A stretch of 64,000 bases of DNA, from assembly GCA_015060625.1 (NCBI GenBank), contig SUYC01000006.1, forward strand, positions 62,001 to 126,000. Direction: 5' to 3'. This document shows, piece by piece, positions 48,814 to 57,708 of this stretch. This DNA comes from Xylanibacter ruminicola. GTDB lineage: Bacteria > Bacteroidota > Bacteroidia > Bacteroidales > Bacteroidaceae. Every line of letters starts with the position of its first letter. Within the stretch, counting starts at the first letter, position 1. Under the pieces are notes generated by a model. That model saw only the letters and a list, made by a program, of their open reading frames with translations. It had not been told where the DNA came from and made no database searches. A program made the position numbers and the translations under genes.

Positions 48814-51800
48814 ATGAAAAAAAGACTAACGTTGTTTATCGTCAGTCTGTTTCTTTTTGTGGGAACAGCGCTGGCACAGACAAAAGTTACAGGTACAGTC
48901 ATCTCGCAGGAGGATGGTGAGCCCATTGTTGGCGCTACCATCAAGATTGTGGGTGCACGTACTGGCGCCATCACCAACTTCGACGGACAGTTTACTGTAA
49001 CAATGCCCGAGGGTAAGGACATGATTGAGATTACCTATCTGGGTTGCAAGACCGAGACCGTGAAGGCCGTGAACGGTATGCGCGTTATCATGAAGCCCGA
49101 CAGCGAAACACTCGACGAGGTGGTTGTTGTGGCCTATGGTACACAGAAGAAATCATCGTTCACCGGTTCGGCCGCTACCGTAAAGGGCGACAAGCTGGAG
49201 AAGATGCAGGTGTCAAACCTGGGTAAGGCGCTGGAAGGTGCTGCTGCCGGTGTGCAGATCACATCTACCAACGGTTCGCCTGGTGCCGACGCTCAGATCC
49301 GCATCCGTGGTATCGGCTCTATCAGCGCCAGCCAGCAGCCACTGATCGTGGTTGACGGTGTGCCTTACGAAATGTCGCTCAACTCTATCCCCACACAGGA
49401 TATCGAAACCATGACCATCCTGAAGGATGCTGCCGCTAACTCTATGTACGGTGCACGCGGTTCGAACGGTGTGATCATGATCACCACCAAAAGCGGTAAG
49501 ACTGGTAAGGTGAACATCAACTTCGATGCCCGCTATGGTTTCAACACCCGTGGCGTGCCTACCTACGACGTGATTACCGACGCTGGTCAGTACTACGAGA
49601 TGATGTACGAGTCGTATCGCAACAGCTTGGTTGAGCAGATGGGTATGGCCGACGCATCAAAGTATGCTGCCGAACACCTGATCGACGGTAACCTGAAATA
49701 CAACGTATTCAAGGGCGTGGCCGACAACCAGCTCATCGACCCCACAACAGGTAAGATTAACCCTGCCGCTACACAGCGCAAGTGGAACGACGACTGGAAC
49801 AAGGACCCATTCAAGCATGGCATCCGTCAGGAGTACAACGCCACCATCACATCGGGTAGCGACGCCACAAAGGTATTCGCATCGCTGGGCTACCTGAAGG
49901 ACGAGGGTTACATGAAGGGTTCTGGTTTCGACCGCTACAACGGTCGTGTGAAAATCGACCAGAACATCGGCAAGAGCATCCGCGTGGGTGGTAACATCGC
50001 CTACTCGCACACCGACTACAAGACTTTCGGCGACACACAGAGCAACTACTCTAATATCTTTATGTTCTCGCAGAACATCGCTCCTATCTATCCTATCTAT
50101 CTGTATAAGGAAGATGGAAGCCTGTGGCTCGACGACAATGGCAACCGCCAGTACGACTGGGGTACAGAGTATGTACGCCCCTACGCTGCTGAGCAGAACC
50201 CTCTGGCTGCTGCCGAGGCTAACATACAGCGCAACGAGCGCGACAACGTCAGCTCACGTGGCTATTTTGAGTGGACATTCCTGAACGACTTCAAGTTCAC
50301 TGCCAATGTGGCTTACGACGTTTACAACGGCTGGTACACCGAGCTGATGACTCCTATCGGCGGTGATGCCAAGAACGTAGGCGGACGTGGCTACAAGGAG
50401 GTGTATCGCAAGGGTGCCCTGAACGTGAACCAGCTGATCGACTGGAACCACACATTCGGTTCGGACCACGACGTGCACGTGCTGCTCGGTCATGAAAACA
50501 AGAACGATAAGTATCGCTACTTCTACGGTCAGATGACTCAGTTCTCTGATCCTACAAACCCTGAGTTTGCCAATGCGGCTCAGTATCAGGATATGACCAG
50601 CTACTCTTGGGAGTATGCTCTGGAGGGCTACTTCCTGAAGGGTGAGTACAACTACGACGACAAGTACTATCTGACTGCCAGCATCCGTCGCGATGGTAGC
50701 TCACGCTTCCACAAGGACAACCGCTGGGGTACATTCTGGGCCGTAGGTGGTTCGTGGCGCCTGAACGAGGAGGAATTCATGAAGGAGATCGACTGGGTTT
50801 CGGGTTTGAAACTCAAGGTGAGCTACGGTACACAGGGTAACGACCACCTGCTGGACGAGAACGGACTGGACCTGATTCACGTTTACAGCGACCTTTATGC
50901 AGTCAACCGTGTGGACGGTGCTGCTGCATTCAGCAAGTGGCTGCGTGGTAACCCCGACGTGACATGGGAGAAGAGCCGCAACTTCAACGCTGGTTTCGAG
51001 GCTCAGCTCTGGAAGCGCCTGAACATCGGTTTCGACTTCTTTATCAAGGAGACACGCGACATGCTGTATCAGAGCCCACTCGCTGCATCTGAGGGTAAGC
51101 CAAACTACATCTGGCGCAACGAGATGAACATGAAGAACACGGGTTTCGAAATTGAAATCAGCGGAGATATCATCAAGAACAATACACTGACTTGGAGTGC
51201 TTCGCTGAACCTGACTCACTACAAGAACGAGCTCACCAAGCTGCCCGAGAGCAAGCCTGCATCAGAGTTCCCCAACGGTTATCAGGCCGGTCGCTACTGG
51301 CGTAAGCTCGGTGGCAGCCTCTACGACTGGTACCGCTACGAGTACGTAGGTGTTGACCCCGAGACTGGTAAGCCACAGTACAACCACTATACTTACAAGA
51401 CCGACGATGATGGCAACATCATGCGCGATGCCGACGGCAACGAGATCGTGGAGAGCATCGAGAAGGTGAACACCGCATCGGAGGCTACACTGCGCCAGAC
51501 TGGCAAGAGTGCTATCCCCGACCTGACCGGTGGCCTTTCAACAACTGTTACTGCCTACGGTTTCGACCTGACAGTATCTACAGCCTTCCAGCTGGGTGGC
51601 TGGGCATGGGATGCACAGTATGCCACACTGATGAACGCTGGCGACAAAGGTGAGAACTTCCACAAGGATATGCTGAACCGCTGGACTGCCACCAACACCA
51701 CAAGCAACATTCCTGCACTGAACTTCGGCGACCAGAACGCTGGTATCGACAGTTCATCTGATTACTTCCTGACTAAGGGCGACTACTTCAGCCTGCGTAA

Positions 51801-52005
51801 CGTAACACTGGGCTACACACTGCCTAAGAAGTGGCTCACACGCGCTGGCATCAGCAACGTACGCGTATATCTCACTGGCGACAACATCTGGCTCAAGTCA
51901 AAGCGTAAGGGCTTCGACCCACGCTACAGCTTCAGCGGTTACAACCAGTATGCCGGCTACTCGGCCCTCAGCTCTTACTCTGTAGGTTTGAACGTTGCAT
52001 TCTAA
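48814..52005 (+). CDS. SusC-like TonB-dependent transporter 3
   Basis: 1063 residues. Signal MKKRLTLFIVSLFLFVGTALA, regulatory-like domain (TKVTGTVISQEDGEPIVGAT), DEVVVVAYGTQKKSSFTGSA, plug (VDGVPYEMSLNSIPTQDIET, ILKDAAANSMYGARGSNGVI) and barrel ending YSVGLNVAF. The N-terminus is clearly related to transporters 1 and 2 but not identical, so it is outside the switch. It has its own promoter and SusD partner but no lipoprotein or enzyme gene. Confidence 0.96.
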   Translation: MKKRLTLFIVSLFLFVGTALAQTKVTGTVISQEDGEPIVGATIKIVGARTGAITNFDGQFTVTMPEGKDMIEITYLGCKTETVKAVNGMRVIMKPDSETLDEVVVVAYGTQKKSSFTGSAATVKGDKLEKMQVSNLGKALEGAAAGVQITSTNGSPGADAQIRIRGIGSISASQQPLIVVDGVPYEMSLNSIPTQDIETMTILKDAAANSMYGARGSNGVIMITTKSGKTGKVNINFDARYGFNTRGVPTYDVITDAGQYYEMMYESYRNSLVEQMGMADASKYAAEHLIDGNLKYNVFKGVADNQLIDPTTGKINPAATQRKWNDDWNKDPFKHGIRQEYNATITSGSDATKVFASLGYLKDEGYMKGSGFDRYNGRVKIDQNIGKSIRVGGNIAYSHTDYKTFGDTQSNYSNIFMFSQNIAPIYPIYLYKEDGSLWLDDNGNRQYDWGTEYVRPYAAEQNPLAAAEANIQRNERDNVSSRGYFEWTFLNDFKFTANVAYDVYNGWYTELMTPIGGDAKNVGGRGYKEVYRKGALNVNQLIDWNHTFGSDHDVHVLLGHENKNDKYRYFYGQMTQFSDPTNPEFANAAQYQDMTSYSWEYALEGYFLKGEYNYDDKYYLTASIRRDGSSRFHKDNRWGTFWAVGGSWRLNEEEFMKEIDWVSGLKLKVSYGTQGNDHLLDENGLDLIHVYSDLYAVNRVDGAAAFSKWLRGNPDVTWEKSRNFNAGFEAQLWKRLNIGFDFFIKETRDMLYQSPLAASEGKPNYIWRNEMNMKNTGFEIEISGDIIKNNTLTWSASLNLTHYKNELTKLPESKPASEFPNGYQAGRYWRKLGGSLYDWYRYEYVGVDPETGKPQYNHYTYKTDDDGNIMRDADGNEIVESIEKVNTASEATLRQTGKSAIPDLTGGLSTTVTAYGFDLTVSTAFQLGGWAWDAQYATLMNAGDKGENFHKDMLNRWTATNTTSNIPALNFGDQNAGIDSSSDYFLTKGDYFSLRNVTLGYTLPKKWLTRAGISNVRVYLTGDNIWLKSKRKGFDPRYSFSGYNQYAGYSALSSYSVGLNVAF

Positions 52006-52033
52006 TCATCCACATTAAAAAAAGAAAGTAATT

Positions 52034-53524
52034 ATGAAAGTATTGAAATATATGTCAATGGGTCTGCTCACCCTGGCACTCGCCTCATGCGGTAGCGACT
52101 ATCTTGATACAGACTATACACGTCATCTCGACACAGAGACTGCTGGTGAGGCAGCTGGACGCAATCCCGACGTATTCCTCAACGGCATGTGGTCATGGCA
52201 GGTAGAATACCAGGGATATCACGATTCATTCGGACTGATGTCATCGCTGCTGGCTAAGGACATGATGAGTGAGGACATCGCTGTGAATGCCTTCAGCTTC
52301 TTCTGCTACGACTACGATTTCGACAACCGCATGTACAACTATCGTCGTACAAGCGAGGAGTGGGCTTTCCACTACACCGACATCGCCAAGGCCAACGAGA
52401 TTATCGGCCTCTATCCTGAAGGTGGTAAGACTGCCGACGAGAAGGGGTTGCTGGGTCAGGCACTGGCCATCCGTGGTAATGCCTACGCTTATCTGGTACA
52501 GATTTTCCAGACCTATATGAATGCCGACGGCACTATCAACCGCGACGCTGCTGGTGTGCCTCTGATTCTGACCACTGCCGATGGTTACACACTCGATGAG
52601 CTCGACGCCCTGAAGGGTCGTAATACCGTTGGTGCAGTGCTCGACCAGGCTGAGAAAGACCTCACAGCTGCTGTTGAGAACCTGAGCAAAGGCTACAAGC
52701 GTCCGAACACCGAGAGCGGAAAGGCTTATATCGACTTGAGCGTGGCTCAGGGTCTGCTGGCTCGCTTCTACCTGCTCACACAGCAGTGGGACAAGGCTGC
52801 TGCTGCCGCCAAGGCTGCACGCGCCGACTACGCACAGCGCTCGGCTAAGGAACTGAAAGACGGATTTATGGACGTAACTGCCAGCGACGTGATGTGGGGC
52901 TTCAACCACACCACCGAAACTCAGACAGCTTATGCATCATACTTCTCACACATCTCGAACCTGGCTCCTGGCTATGCCGGACTGAGCTACTGCTCGAAAC
53001 TGATCGACGCACGCCTGTACAACCAGATTGCCGACGACGACTATCGCAAGGCGCTCTTCAACGGTCCTGCTGGCGACAAGACTCAGCCCACACCAGGTGC
53101 ACGCCTGCCTTACGCCAACCTGAAGTTTGGTAACGACGGTAGCTGGACCATGGACTACATCTACATGCGTGCTGCCGAGATGGTACTGATCGAGGCCGAA
53201 GCACTGGCTCGCCAGGGTAAGAACACCGAGGCTGCCACTGTGATGAAGGAGCTCATGCAGAACCGTCAGCCAAGCTGGAACGAGACTTCGGTATCTGTTG
53301 ACGATGTACTGTTGCAGCGCCGCATCGAGCTCTGGGGCGAGGGATTTGCTTACTTCGACCTGAAGCGTAACAACAAGGGTGTCGATCGTAACTACCCTGG
53401 CAGCAACCACCTGGCCGGTAGTCTGCACACCATCCCCGCTCTCGACGCACGCTGGACCTACCAGATTCCACAGTCGGAGATGCAGGAGAACTCACACATC
53501 AAGGATAGCGAGCAGAACCCATAA
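52034..53524 (+). CDS. SusD-like surface lipoprotein 3
   Basis: 496 residues, signal MKVLKYMSMGLLTLALASC followed by GSDYLDTDYT, the typical SusD start. Helical repeats (GLLGQALAIRGNAYAYLVQI, YIDLSVAQGLLARFYLLTQQ) and C-terminal MRAAEMVLIEAEALARQG ... RRIELWGEGFAYFDLKRNNK. Lid partner of transporter 3; 28 nt gap. Confidence 0.95.
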   Translation: MKVLKYMSMGLLTLALASCGSDYLDTDYTRHLDTETAGEAAGRNPDVFLNGMWSWQVEYQGYHDSFGLMSSLLAKDMMSEDIAVNAFSFFCYDYDFDNRMYNYRRTSEEWAFHYTDIAKANEIIGLYPEGGKTADEKGLLGQALAIRGNAYAYLVQIFQTYMNADGTINRDAAGVPLILTTADGYTLDELDALKGRNTVGAVLDQAEKDLTAAVENLSKGYKRPNTESGKAYIDLSVAQGLLARFYLLTQQWDKAAAAAKAARADYAQRSAKELKDGFMDVTASDVMWGFNHTTETQTAYASYFSHISNLAPGYAGLSYCSKLIDARLYNQIADDDYRKALFNGPAGDKTQPTPGARLPYANLKFGNDGSWTMDYIYMRAAEMVLIEAEALARQGKNTEAATVMKELMQNRQPSWNETSVSVDDVLLQRRIELWGEGFAYFDLKRNNKGVDRNYPGSNHLAGSLHTIPALDARWTYQIPQSEMQENSHIKDSEQNP

Positions 53525-53559
53525 TCACTCGTGTAGATCCAAGATCACAAATAAAAACA

Positions 53560-53602
53560 TTTCGCGGGGTTTGCCATCAAAAGCAACCCCGCGATTTTTT
53601 TT
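53560..53602 (+). terminator. Terminator after susD3
   Basis: TCGCGGGGTTTGC pairs with GCAACCCCGCGA around a short loop, followed by eight Ts. Confidence 0.8.
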
Positions 53603-53620
53603 GCTGATAACTTGTTTGTT

Positions 53621-53646
53621 ACGCGCTACAGTGCTACAGTTAGAAA
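53621..53646. repeat. Family B repeat word
   Basis: ACGCGCTACAGTGCTACAGT followed by TAGAAA; the reverse complement matches the words at 26411, 28173 and 28285. It lies between the susD3 terminator and the end of tadA. Confidence 0.65.
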
Positions 53647-53647
53647 T

Positions 53648-54094
53648 CTAACGTTTGGATTTAAAAAAGTTCTGCATCAGCTCGCGACATTCATCCTCTA
53701 ACACGCCCTGAGTCACCTGCGCCTTGGGATGAAAGGCATGGGGAGCCAGCAGATGGTAGCCACGCTTATCGTCGGGCGCACCATACACAATGCGCGGTAT
53801 CTGCGCCCAACCAATGGCACCGGCACACATCGTGCAAGGCTCGACCGTGACATACAACGTGCACTCCGTGAGATACTTGCCACCCAGCGTGTTGGCTGCG
53901 GCAGTAATGGCCTGCATCTCGGCATGGGCCGTCACATCGCACAGCGTCTCGGTCAGATTATGCGCACGCGATACCACCCTATCCCGGCAAACCACCACGG
54001 CACCAATGGGAATCTCGCCCGCCTCAAGAGCCAGATGGGCCTCGTCGAGCGCCATCTGCATGTAGCGCTCATCTTTTTTAAATTGTTCTTCCAT
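53648..54094 (-). CDS. tadA: tRNA-specific adenosine deaminase
   Basis: 148 residues; deaminates A34 to inosine in tRNA-Arg(ACG). Zinc/catalytic motifs HAEMQAI and PCTMCAGAI are intact; N-terminal YMQMALDEAHLALEAGEIPI matches the family. The start at 54094 was chosen because the -7 box TACCTTTG lies at 54099-54106, so longer forms would start upstream of the transcript. Confidence 0.95.
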   Translation of the reverse strand: MEEQFKKDERYMQMALDEAHLALEAGEIPIGAVVVCRDRVVSRAHNLTETLCDVTAHAEMQAITAAANTLGGKYLTECTLYVTVEPCTMCAGAIGWAQIPRIVYGAPDDKRGYHLLAPHAFHPKAQVTQGVLEDECRELMQNFFKSKR

Positions 54095-54098
54095 ACTG

Positions 54099-54106
54099 CA
54101 AAGGTA
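54099..54106 (-). promoter_or_regulatory. -7 box TACCTTTG of tadA, probable leaderless transcript
   Basis: Ends five bases before the ATG at 54094; the predicted start of transcription coincides with the start codon. Confidence 0.55.
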
Positions 54107-54120
54107 ACAAAATTGCCTAA

Positions 54121-54190
54121 CACAAAGACACAGAGATACAGAGTTTTTTTGTTTTTTTATCAAAATTCTCTGTACCTCTGTACCTCTGTG
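54121..54190. repeat. Inverted CACAGAG/CTCTGTG repeat between tadA and birA (family D)
   Basis: CACAAAGACACAGAGATACA with GAG (54121-54143) faces CTCTGTACCTCTGTACCTCT with GTG (54168-54190). Each arm has 9-10-nt internal periodicity (CAGAGGTA). It could form a long hairpin lying between the two divergent promoters. Confidence 0.65.
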
Positions 54191-54204
54191 TTTAATTTTA
54201 TTTG

Positions 54205-54212
54205 TATCTTTG
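54205..54212 (+). promoter_or_regulatory. -7 box TATCTTTG of birA
   Basis: Ends 11 nt before the ATG at 54223; this rules out the longer frame beginning at 54202. Confidence 0.6.
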
Positions 54213-54222
54213 CACTCAGAAT

Positions 54223-54960
54223 ATGATAGATTTTAAAATAGTACACGTTGACGAAACCGATTCTACCAACCGCTGGTTGAAGGAAAACGGCGAAGGTGAG
54301 ATGGTGGTAGTGGCTGATTTTCAGACTGCTGGAAAGGGTTGCGGCACCAACACCTGGGAGAGCGAACGCGGCAAGAACCTGCTGCTTTCGGTGCTCATCC
54401 ATCCTCAGAAGGTAACGGCACGCACACAATTCATTATCACACAAATAGTTTCGGTGGCACTCTGCAACACACTGCAGCAGGTGATGGAACCGCTAACCGC
54501 TACCCTACCCCCAATCAGCATTAAATGGCCTAACGACATCTACGTGGGCGACAAGAAGATATGCGGCGTGCTGATTGAAAACCGACTGGAGGGGCACCGC
54601 ATCAAGGACTGCGTGATAGGCATCGGACTGGACGTGAACCAAACGGAGTTTAAGAGCGATGCACCCAACCCCGTATCTATCAAACAGCTGACAGGCCGCG
54701 ACACCGATCGCGACGAGCTGTTGCACTTGTTCCTGAATCAACTGCAGCTGGCTGTCGAGAACAAGGGCATACACCAGGATTACAAGAACCGCCTGTACCG
54801 CCGCAAGGGATTGTACCCCTTCGAAGCCAACGGCACACGATTCATGGCCACCGTGGTGGGCACGACCGACGACGGCCGACTGATGCTGCAGAACGACGAA
54901 GGCATCGCGCACTTGTACAGATTCAAAGAAATAACATTTATAATTCATGGCGATGCCTAG
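54223..54960 (+). CDS. birA: Biotin--[acetyl-CoA carboxylase] ligase
   Basis: 245 residues; attaches biotin to the carboxyl carrier protein. Landmarks: VDETDSTNRWLKE, QTAGKGCGTNTWESERGKNL (a variant of the usual GRGRxGR biotin/AMP loop), SIKWPNDIYVGDKKICGVLI and GIGLDVNQTEF. No N-terminal helix-turn-helix, so it is a mono-functional ligase without repressor activity. Confidence 0.95.
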   Translation: MIDFKIVHVDETDSTNRWLKENGEGEMVVVADFQTAGKGCGTNTWESERGKNLLLSVLIHPQKVTARTQFIITQIVSVALCNTLQQVMEPLTATLPPISIKWPNDIYVGDKKICGVLIENRLEGHRIKDCVIGIGLDVNQTEFKSDAPNPVSIKQLTGRDTDRDELLHLFLNQLQLAVENKGIHQDYKNRLYRRKGLYPFEANGTRFMATVVGTTDDGRLMLQNDEGIAHLYRFKEITFIIHGDA

Positions 54961-54980
54961 CGGCAGAGCCAAGCGGAAAA

Positions 54981-54991
54981 TTGACAATTAT
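54981..54991. repeat. Family A word at the pyrH start
   Basis: TTGACAATTAT runs directly into the ATG at 54990; the preceding AGCCAAGCGG (54968-54975 region) resembles part of the family C element. Confidence 0.45.
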
Positions 54992-55700
54992 GGCCAGATT
55001 TAAGAGAATTTTGTTAAAGCTTTCGGGCGAGAGCCTGATGGGCAATCAGGGCTACGGCATCGACCCTGAACGATTGAGCGACTATGCCAATCAGATTAAG
55101 GAAATAGCAGGCATGGGCGTGCAGATTGGTATCGTGATTGGTGGTGGAAACATCTTCCGCGGACTGTCGGGTTCGCAGAAGGGATTCGACCGCGTGAAGG
55201 GCGACCAGATGGGTATGTGCGCCACGGTGATCAACTCGCTGGCACTCAGCTCGGCGCTGGGCGCTGTAGGGGTGAAGAACAAGGTGCTGACAGCCATCCG
55301 CATGGAGCCTATCGGCGAGTTCTACACCAAGTGGAAGGCCATCGAGGCCATGGAGGCTGGCTACGTGTGCATCTTCTCAGCTGGCACAGGTTCGCCCTAC
55401 TTCACCACCGACACGGGCTCAAGCCTGCGCGGCATCGAGATTGAGGCCGACGTGATGCTGAAGGGTACCCGCGTGGACGGCATCTACACTGCCGACCCCG
55501 AGAAGGATCCTACGGCCACTAAGTTCGAGGACATCACCTACAAAGAGGTGCTGGCACGCGGACTGAAGGTGATGGACCTGACGGCCATCTGCATGTGTCA
55601 GGACAATAACCTGCCCATCTACGTATTCAACATGGACGTGGTTGGAAATCTTAAGAAGGTGATGGATGGTGAGCAGATTGGCACCTTAGTGCACAACTAA
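54990..55700 (+). CDS. pyrH: UMP kinase
   Basis: 236 residues converting UMP to UDP. Amino-acid-kinase fold signatures: RILLKLSGESLMG, GVQIGIVIGGGNIFRGL, DQMGMCATVINSLAL, GTGSPYFTTDTGSSLRGIEI and DLTAICMCQDNNLPIYVFN. The ATG at 54990 is used; a TTG at 54981 is inside the repeat word. Confidence 0.96.
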   Translation: MARFKRILLKLSGESLMGNQGYGIDPERLSDYANQIKEIAGMGVQIGIVIGGGNIFRGLSGSQKGFDRVKGDQMGMCATVINSLALSSALGAVGVKNKVLTAIRMEPIGEFYTKWKAIEAMEAGYVCIFSAGTGSPYFTTDTGSSLRGIEIEADVMLKGTRVDGIYTADPEKDPTATKFEDITYKEVLARGLKVMDLTAICMCQDNNLPIYVFNMDVVGNLKKVMDGEQIGTLVHN

Positions 55701-55709
55701 GGTACTATT

Positions 55710-56117
55710 CTATTTCACCTCTTCAAACTCTACGTATTCATCGTCGCCCTTCTCAAAAATCTTTTTATCTGCAGGGCGCTCGTCGATAATCGTTACATTA
55801 CCACTCGTAGTTGTTCTACGGGTGGTTTTGTTTTTGCCACTATCGTCTGAATAGGTTGTTTCTACATGCACATTACCATCTTTGTCGCGATAGGTGGTAC
55901 GTGTAGTTCTCTTGACTGTTCTAGCACTCTTGAAATAATCGTCGCCAAAGGGATTCTTCTCCTTTGCTTCGTAGCGAGAGCGTCCGCGACGATAGATAAA
56001 GTCCTCAACATTCTCGCGCATACGCTTCATATTGTGATACATCACATTAATCACAATAATAGCGATGACGGCTAAAGCGATGAGCCCGAACACAATAAAG
56101 GCTACTAACGATTTCAT
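55710..56117 (-). CDS. DUF4834 family membrane protein
   Basis: 135 residues. One N-terminal helix (MKSLVAFIVFGLIALAVIAI) then a basic segment (YHNMKRMRENVEDFIYRRGR) and a charged, Thr/Arg-rich tail (TVKRTTRTTYRDKDGNVHVE, TTRRTTTSGNVTIIDERPAD). The layout matches DUF4834 proteins near phospholipid genes in Bacteroidota. Third gene of the psd-pssA operon, 11 nt after pssA. Role unknown. Confidence 0.82.
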   Translation of the reverse strand: MKSLVAFIVFGLIALAVIAIIVINVMYHNMKRMRENVEDFIYRRGRSRYEAKEKNPFGDDYFKSARTVKRTTRTTYRDKDGNVHVETTYSDDSGKNKTTRRTTTSGNVTIIDERPADKKIFEKGDDEYVEFEEVK

Positions 56118-56128
56118 GATAAACATGA

Positions 56129-56815
56129 TTACTTACTTTCTTTTTTATTTGTTACAACAGACAGCACTACGTACCATGCAATGATGGCCGCGAAACCACT
56201 AACTCTAAGAAGAAGTAGCAGGGGAACACACGAGAGCACAAAGATGTACTTCACCTCATTGCCCTTAAAACCCCAGTGCTTAAACTTCAGTGCAAACATT
56301 GGTATCTCAGCAATCAGCAGATAACAGCTGATAAAGGTGCCAAGCAGAATCAACCACTCCAGCCCCTCGAAAGCCACCTCGAACTCTACTAGTCCGCAAA
56401 CCAGCGAACCCCAAAACAGGGCATTGGCAGGGGTGGGCAGTCCGATAAAGCCTAGTGACTGGCGCTCGTCGAGATTAAACTTGGCCAGACGTAAGGCCGA
56501 GAAAGCAGCCATCACGAATGCCAGGTAAGGCAGCCATGGCAGGTGGGTATCGAAAGTGCAAAGATAGTTGAACACGATAGCCGATGGTGCAAAACCAAAG
56601 GTGATATCGTCGGCCAGCGAATCGAGCTCCTTACCGATGGGCGACGAAACACCCAGCAATCGGGCACTCATGCCATCAAAGAAATCGAACACAGCACCAA
56701 TAATAATCAACAGCAGTGCCAGCTCGAAATCGCCCAAAAAAGCGAAATAAGTAGCGATGCAGCCCGAAATCAGGTTGCAACAGGTTATCGTATTTGGGAT
56801 ATGCTTCTTAATCAT
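56129..56815 (-). CDS. pssA: CDP-diacylglycerol--serine O-phosphatidyltransferase
   Basis: 228 residues; makes phosphatidylserine from CDP-diacylglycerol and serine. The CDP-alcohol phosphotransferase motif is intact: DFFDGMSARLLGVSSPIGKE then LDSLADD. Multiple membrane helices. The product is used by Psd, encoded immediately upstream on the same strand. The start MIKKHIPN was preferred over a TTG two codons earlier in a repeat word. Confidence 0.95.
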   Translation of the reverse strand: MIKKHIPNTITCCNLISGCIATYFAFLGDFELALLLIIIGAVFDFFDGMSARLLGVSSPIGKELDSLADDITFGFAPSAIVFNYLCTFDTHLPWLPYLAFVMAAFSALRLAKFNLDERQSLGFIGLPTPANALFWGSLVCGLVEFEVAFEGLEWLILLGTFISCYLLIAEIPMFALKFKHWGFKGNEVKYIFVLSCVPLLLLLRVSGFAAIIAWYVVLSVVTNKKESK

Positions 56816-56878
56816 TGTCAATTATCTAATCGTTTCTTTAGAACGCTTGCCTAAGCAAGAATTATCCATTGTCAATTA
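56813..56878. repeat. Two family A words bracketing the psd-pssA junction
   Basis: CATTGTCAATTATC at 56813-56826 overlaps the pssA start, and CCATTGTCAATTA at 56866-56878 contains the psd stop codon. Between them is the hairpin-like AACGCTTGCCTAAGCAAGAA. Confidence 0.55.
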
Positions 56879-57565
56879 CGCTAATTTGGCGATAACGGTC
56901 TGGTCGCCAGTGGTTGGCTGATCCATCGTCACACAAGCCTTAGCCGAGAGTGGCAGATATACATCTACGCGCGAACCTAACTTAATAAAGCCCAGATGCT
57001 CGTCGATAAAGCACTCCTCGCCATCCTTGGCGTAGGTAACGATACGGCGAGCCATGGCACCAGCAATCTGGCGCACCAGGATGTCCTGCCCGTCGGCTGT
57101 GGTAATCATGATGTCGGCATGCTCGTTCTCCTCGCTGGCCTTGGGCAGCCAAGCCTTGTGGTAGTTGCCGTTGAAGTGCTTCACGAACTTCACCTTACCA
57201 TCAACCGGATACCAGTTGGCATGCACGTTAAGCGGACTCATGAATATCGAAATCATCAGTCGCTTATCATGAAAATAAGTATTCTCTTCGGCCTCTTCAA
57301 CCACCACGATTTTTCCATCGGCAGGAGCCACCACCAATTTGTCGGTATCGCCATTAAAATAGCGGATTGGGCAGCGATAAAAGTTGAGCGCAATAAACCA
57401 CGCCGTTACAAACACGGCCACAAAAATCCAAAACGGAATGGTTGATTCCAATCCGTACCACAATATTGAACCTATACCGATAATCGCCAAGGCACTGAGC
57501 GTCAACTCGTTAGTACCTTCGCGGTGAATTCTGATCTTCTTGAGTTTCTTGATTCTATCTCCCAT
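56876..57565 (-). CDS. psd: Phosphatidylserine decarboxylase
   Basis: 229 residues, short form. It converts phosphatidylserine to phosphatidylethanolamine. Self-cleavage to the pyruvoyl form is expected at GS in [15 protein letters not shown]. Other landmarks: [14 protein letters not shown] and [20 protein letters not shown]. One N-terminal helical pair anchors it ([16 protein letters not shown]). First gene of the operon; -7 box TACCTTTG at 57597-57604. Confidence 0.95.
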   Translation of the reverse strand: MGDRIKKLKKIRIHREGTNELTLSALAIIGIGSILWYGLESTIPFWIFVAVFVTAWFIALNFYRCPIRYFNGDTDKLVVAPADGKIVVVEEAEENTYFHDKRLMISIFMSPLNVHANWYPVDGKVKFVKHFNGNYHKAWLPKASEENEHADIMITTADGQDILVRQIAGAMARRIVTYAKDGEECFIDEHLGFIKLGSRVDVYLPLSAKACVTMDQPTTGDQTVIAKLA

Positions 57566-57596
57566 TAGTTACATCTCGATTGTTCTATTTTCGCTG

Positions 57597-57604
57597 CAAA
57601 GGTA
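57597..57604 (-). promoter_or_regulatory. -7 box TACCTTTG of the psd operon
   Basis: 32 nt upstream of the psd ATG, divergent from the dnaE promoter. Confidence 0.6.
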
Positions 57605-57668
57605 CATCTTTTATGCGAGAATTACAAACTTTTCACGTTTTTCTTTTGGTTATCTCGAAAAATCGGCG

Positions 57669-57676
57669 TAACTTTG
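57669..57676 (+). promoter_or_regulatory. -7 box TAACTTTG of dnaE
   Basis: Fits TAnnTTTG, 32 nt before the ATG at 57709. Confidence 0.55.
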
Positions 57677-57708
57677 GACCACAAAAATAAGCAATTTTGA
57701 AGAAAACG

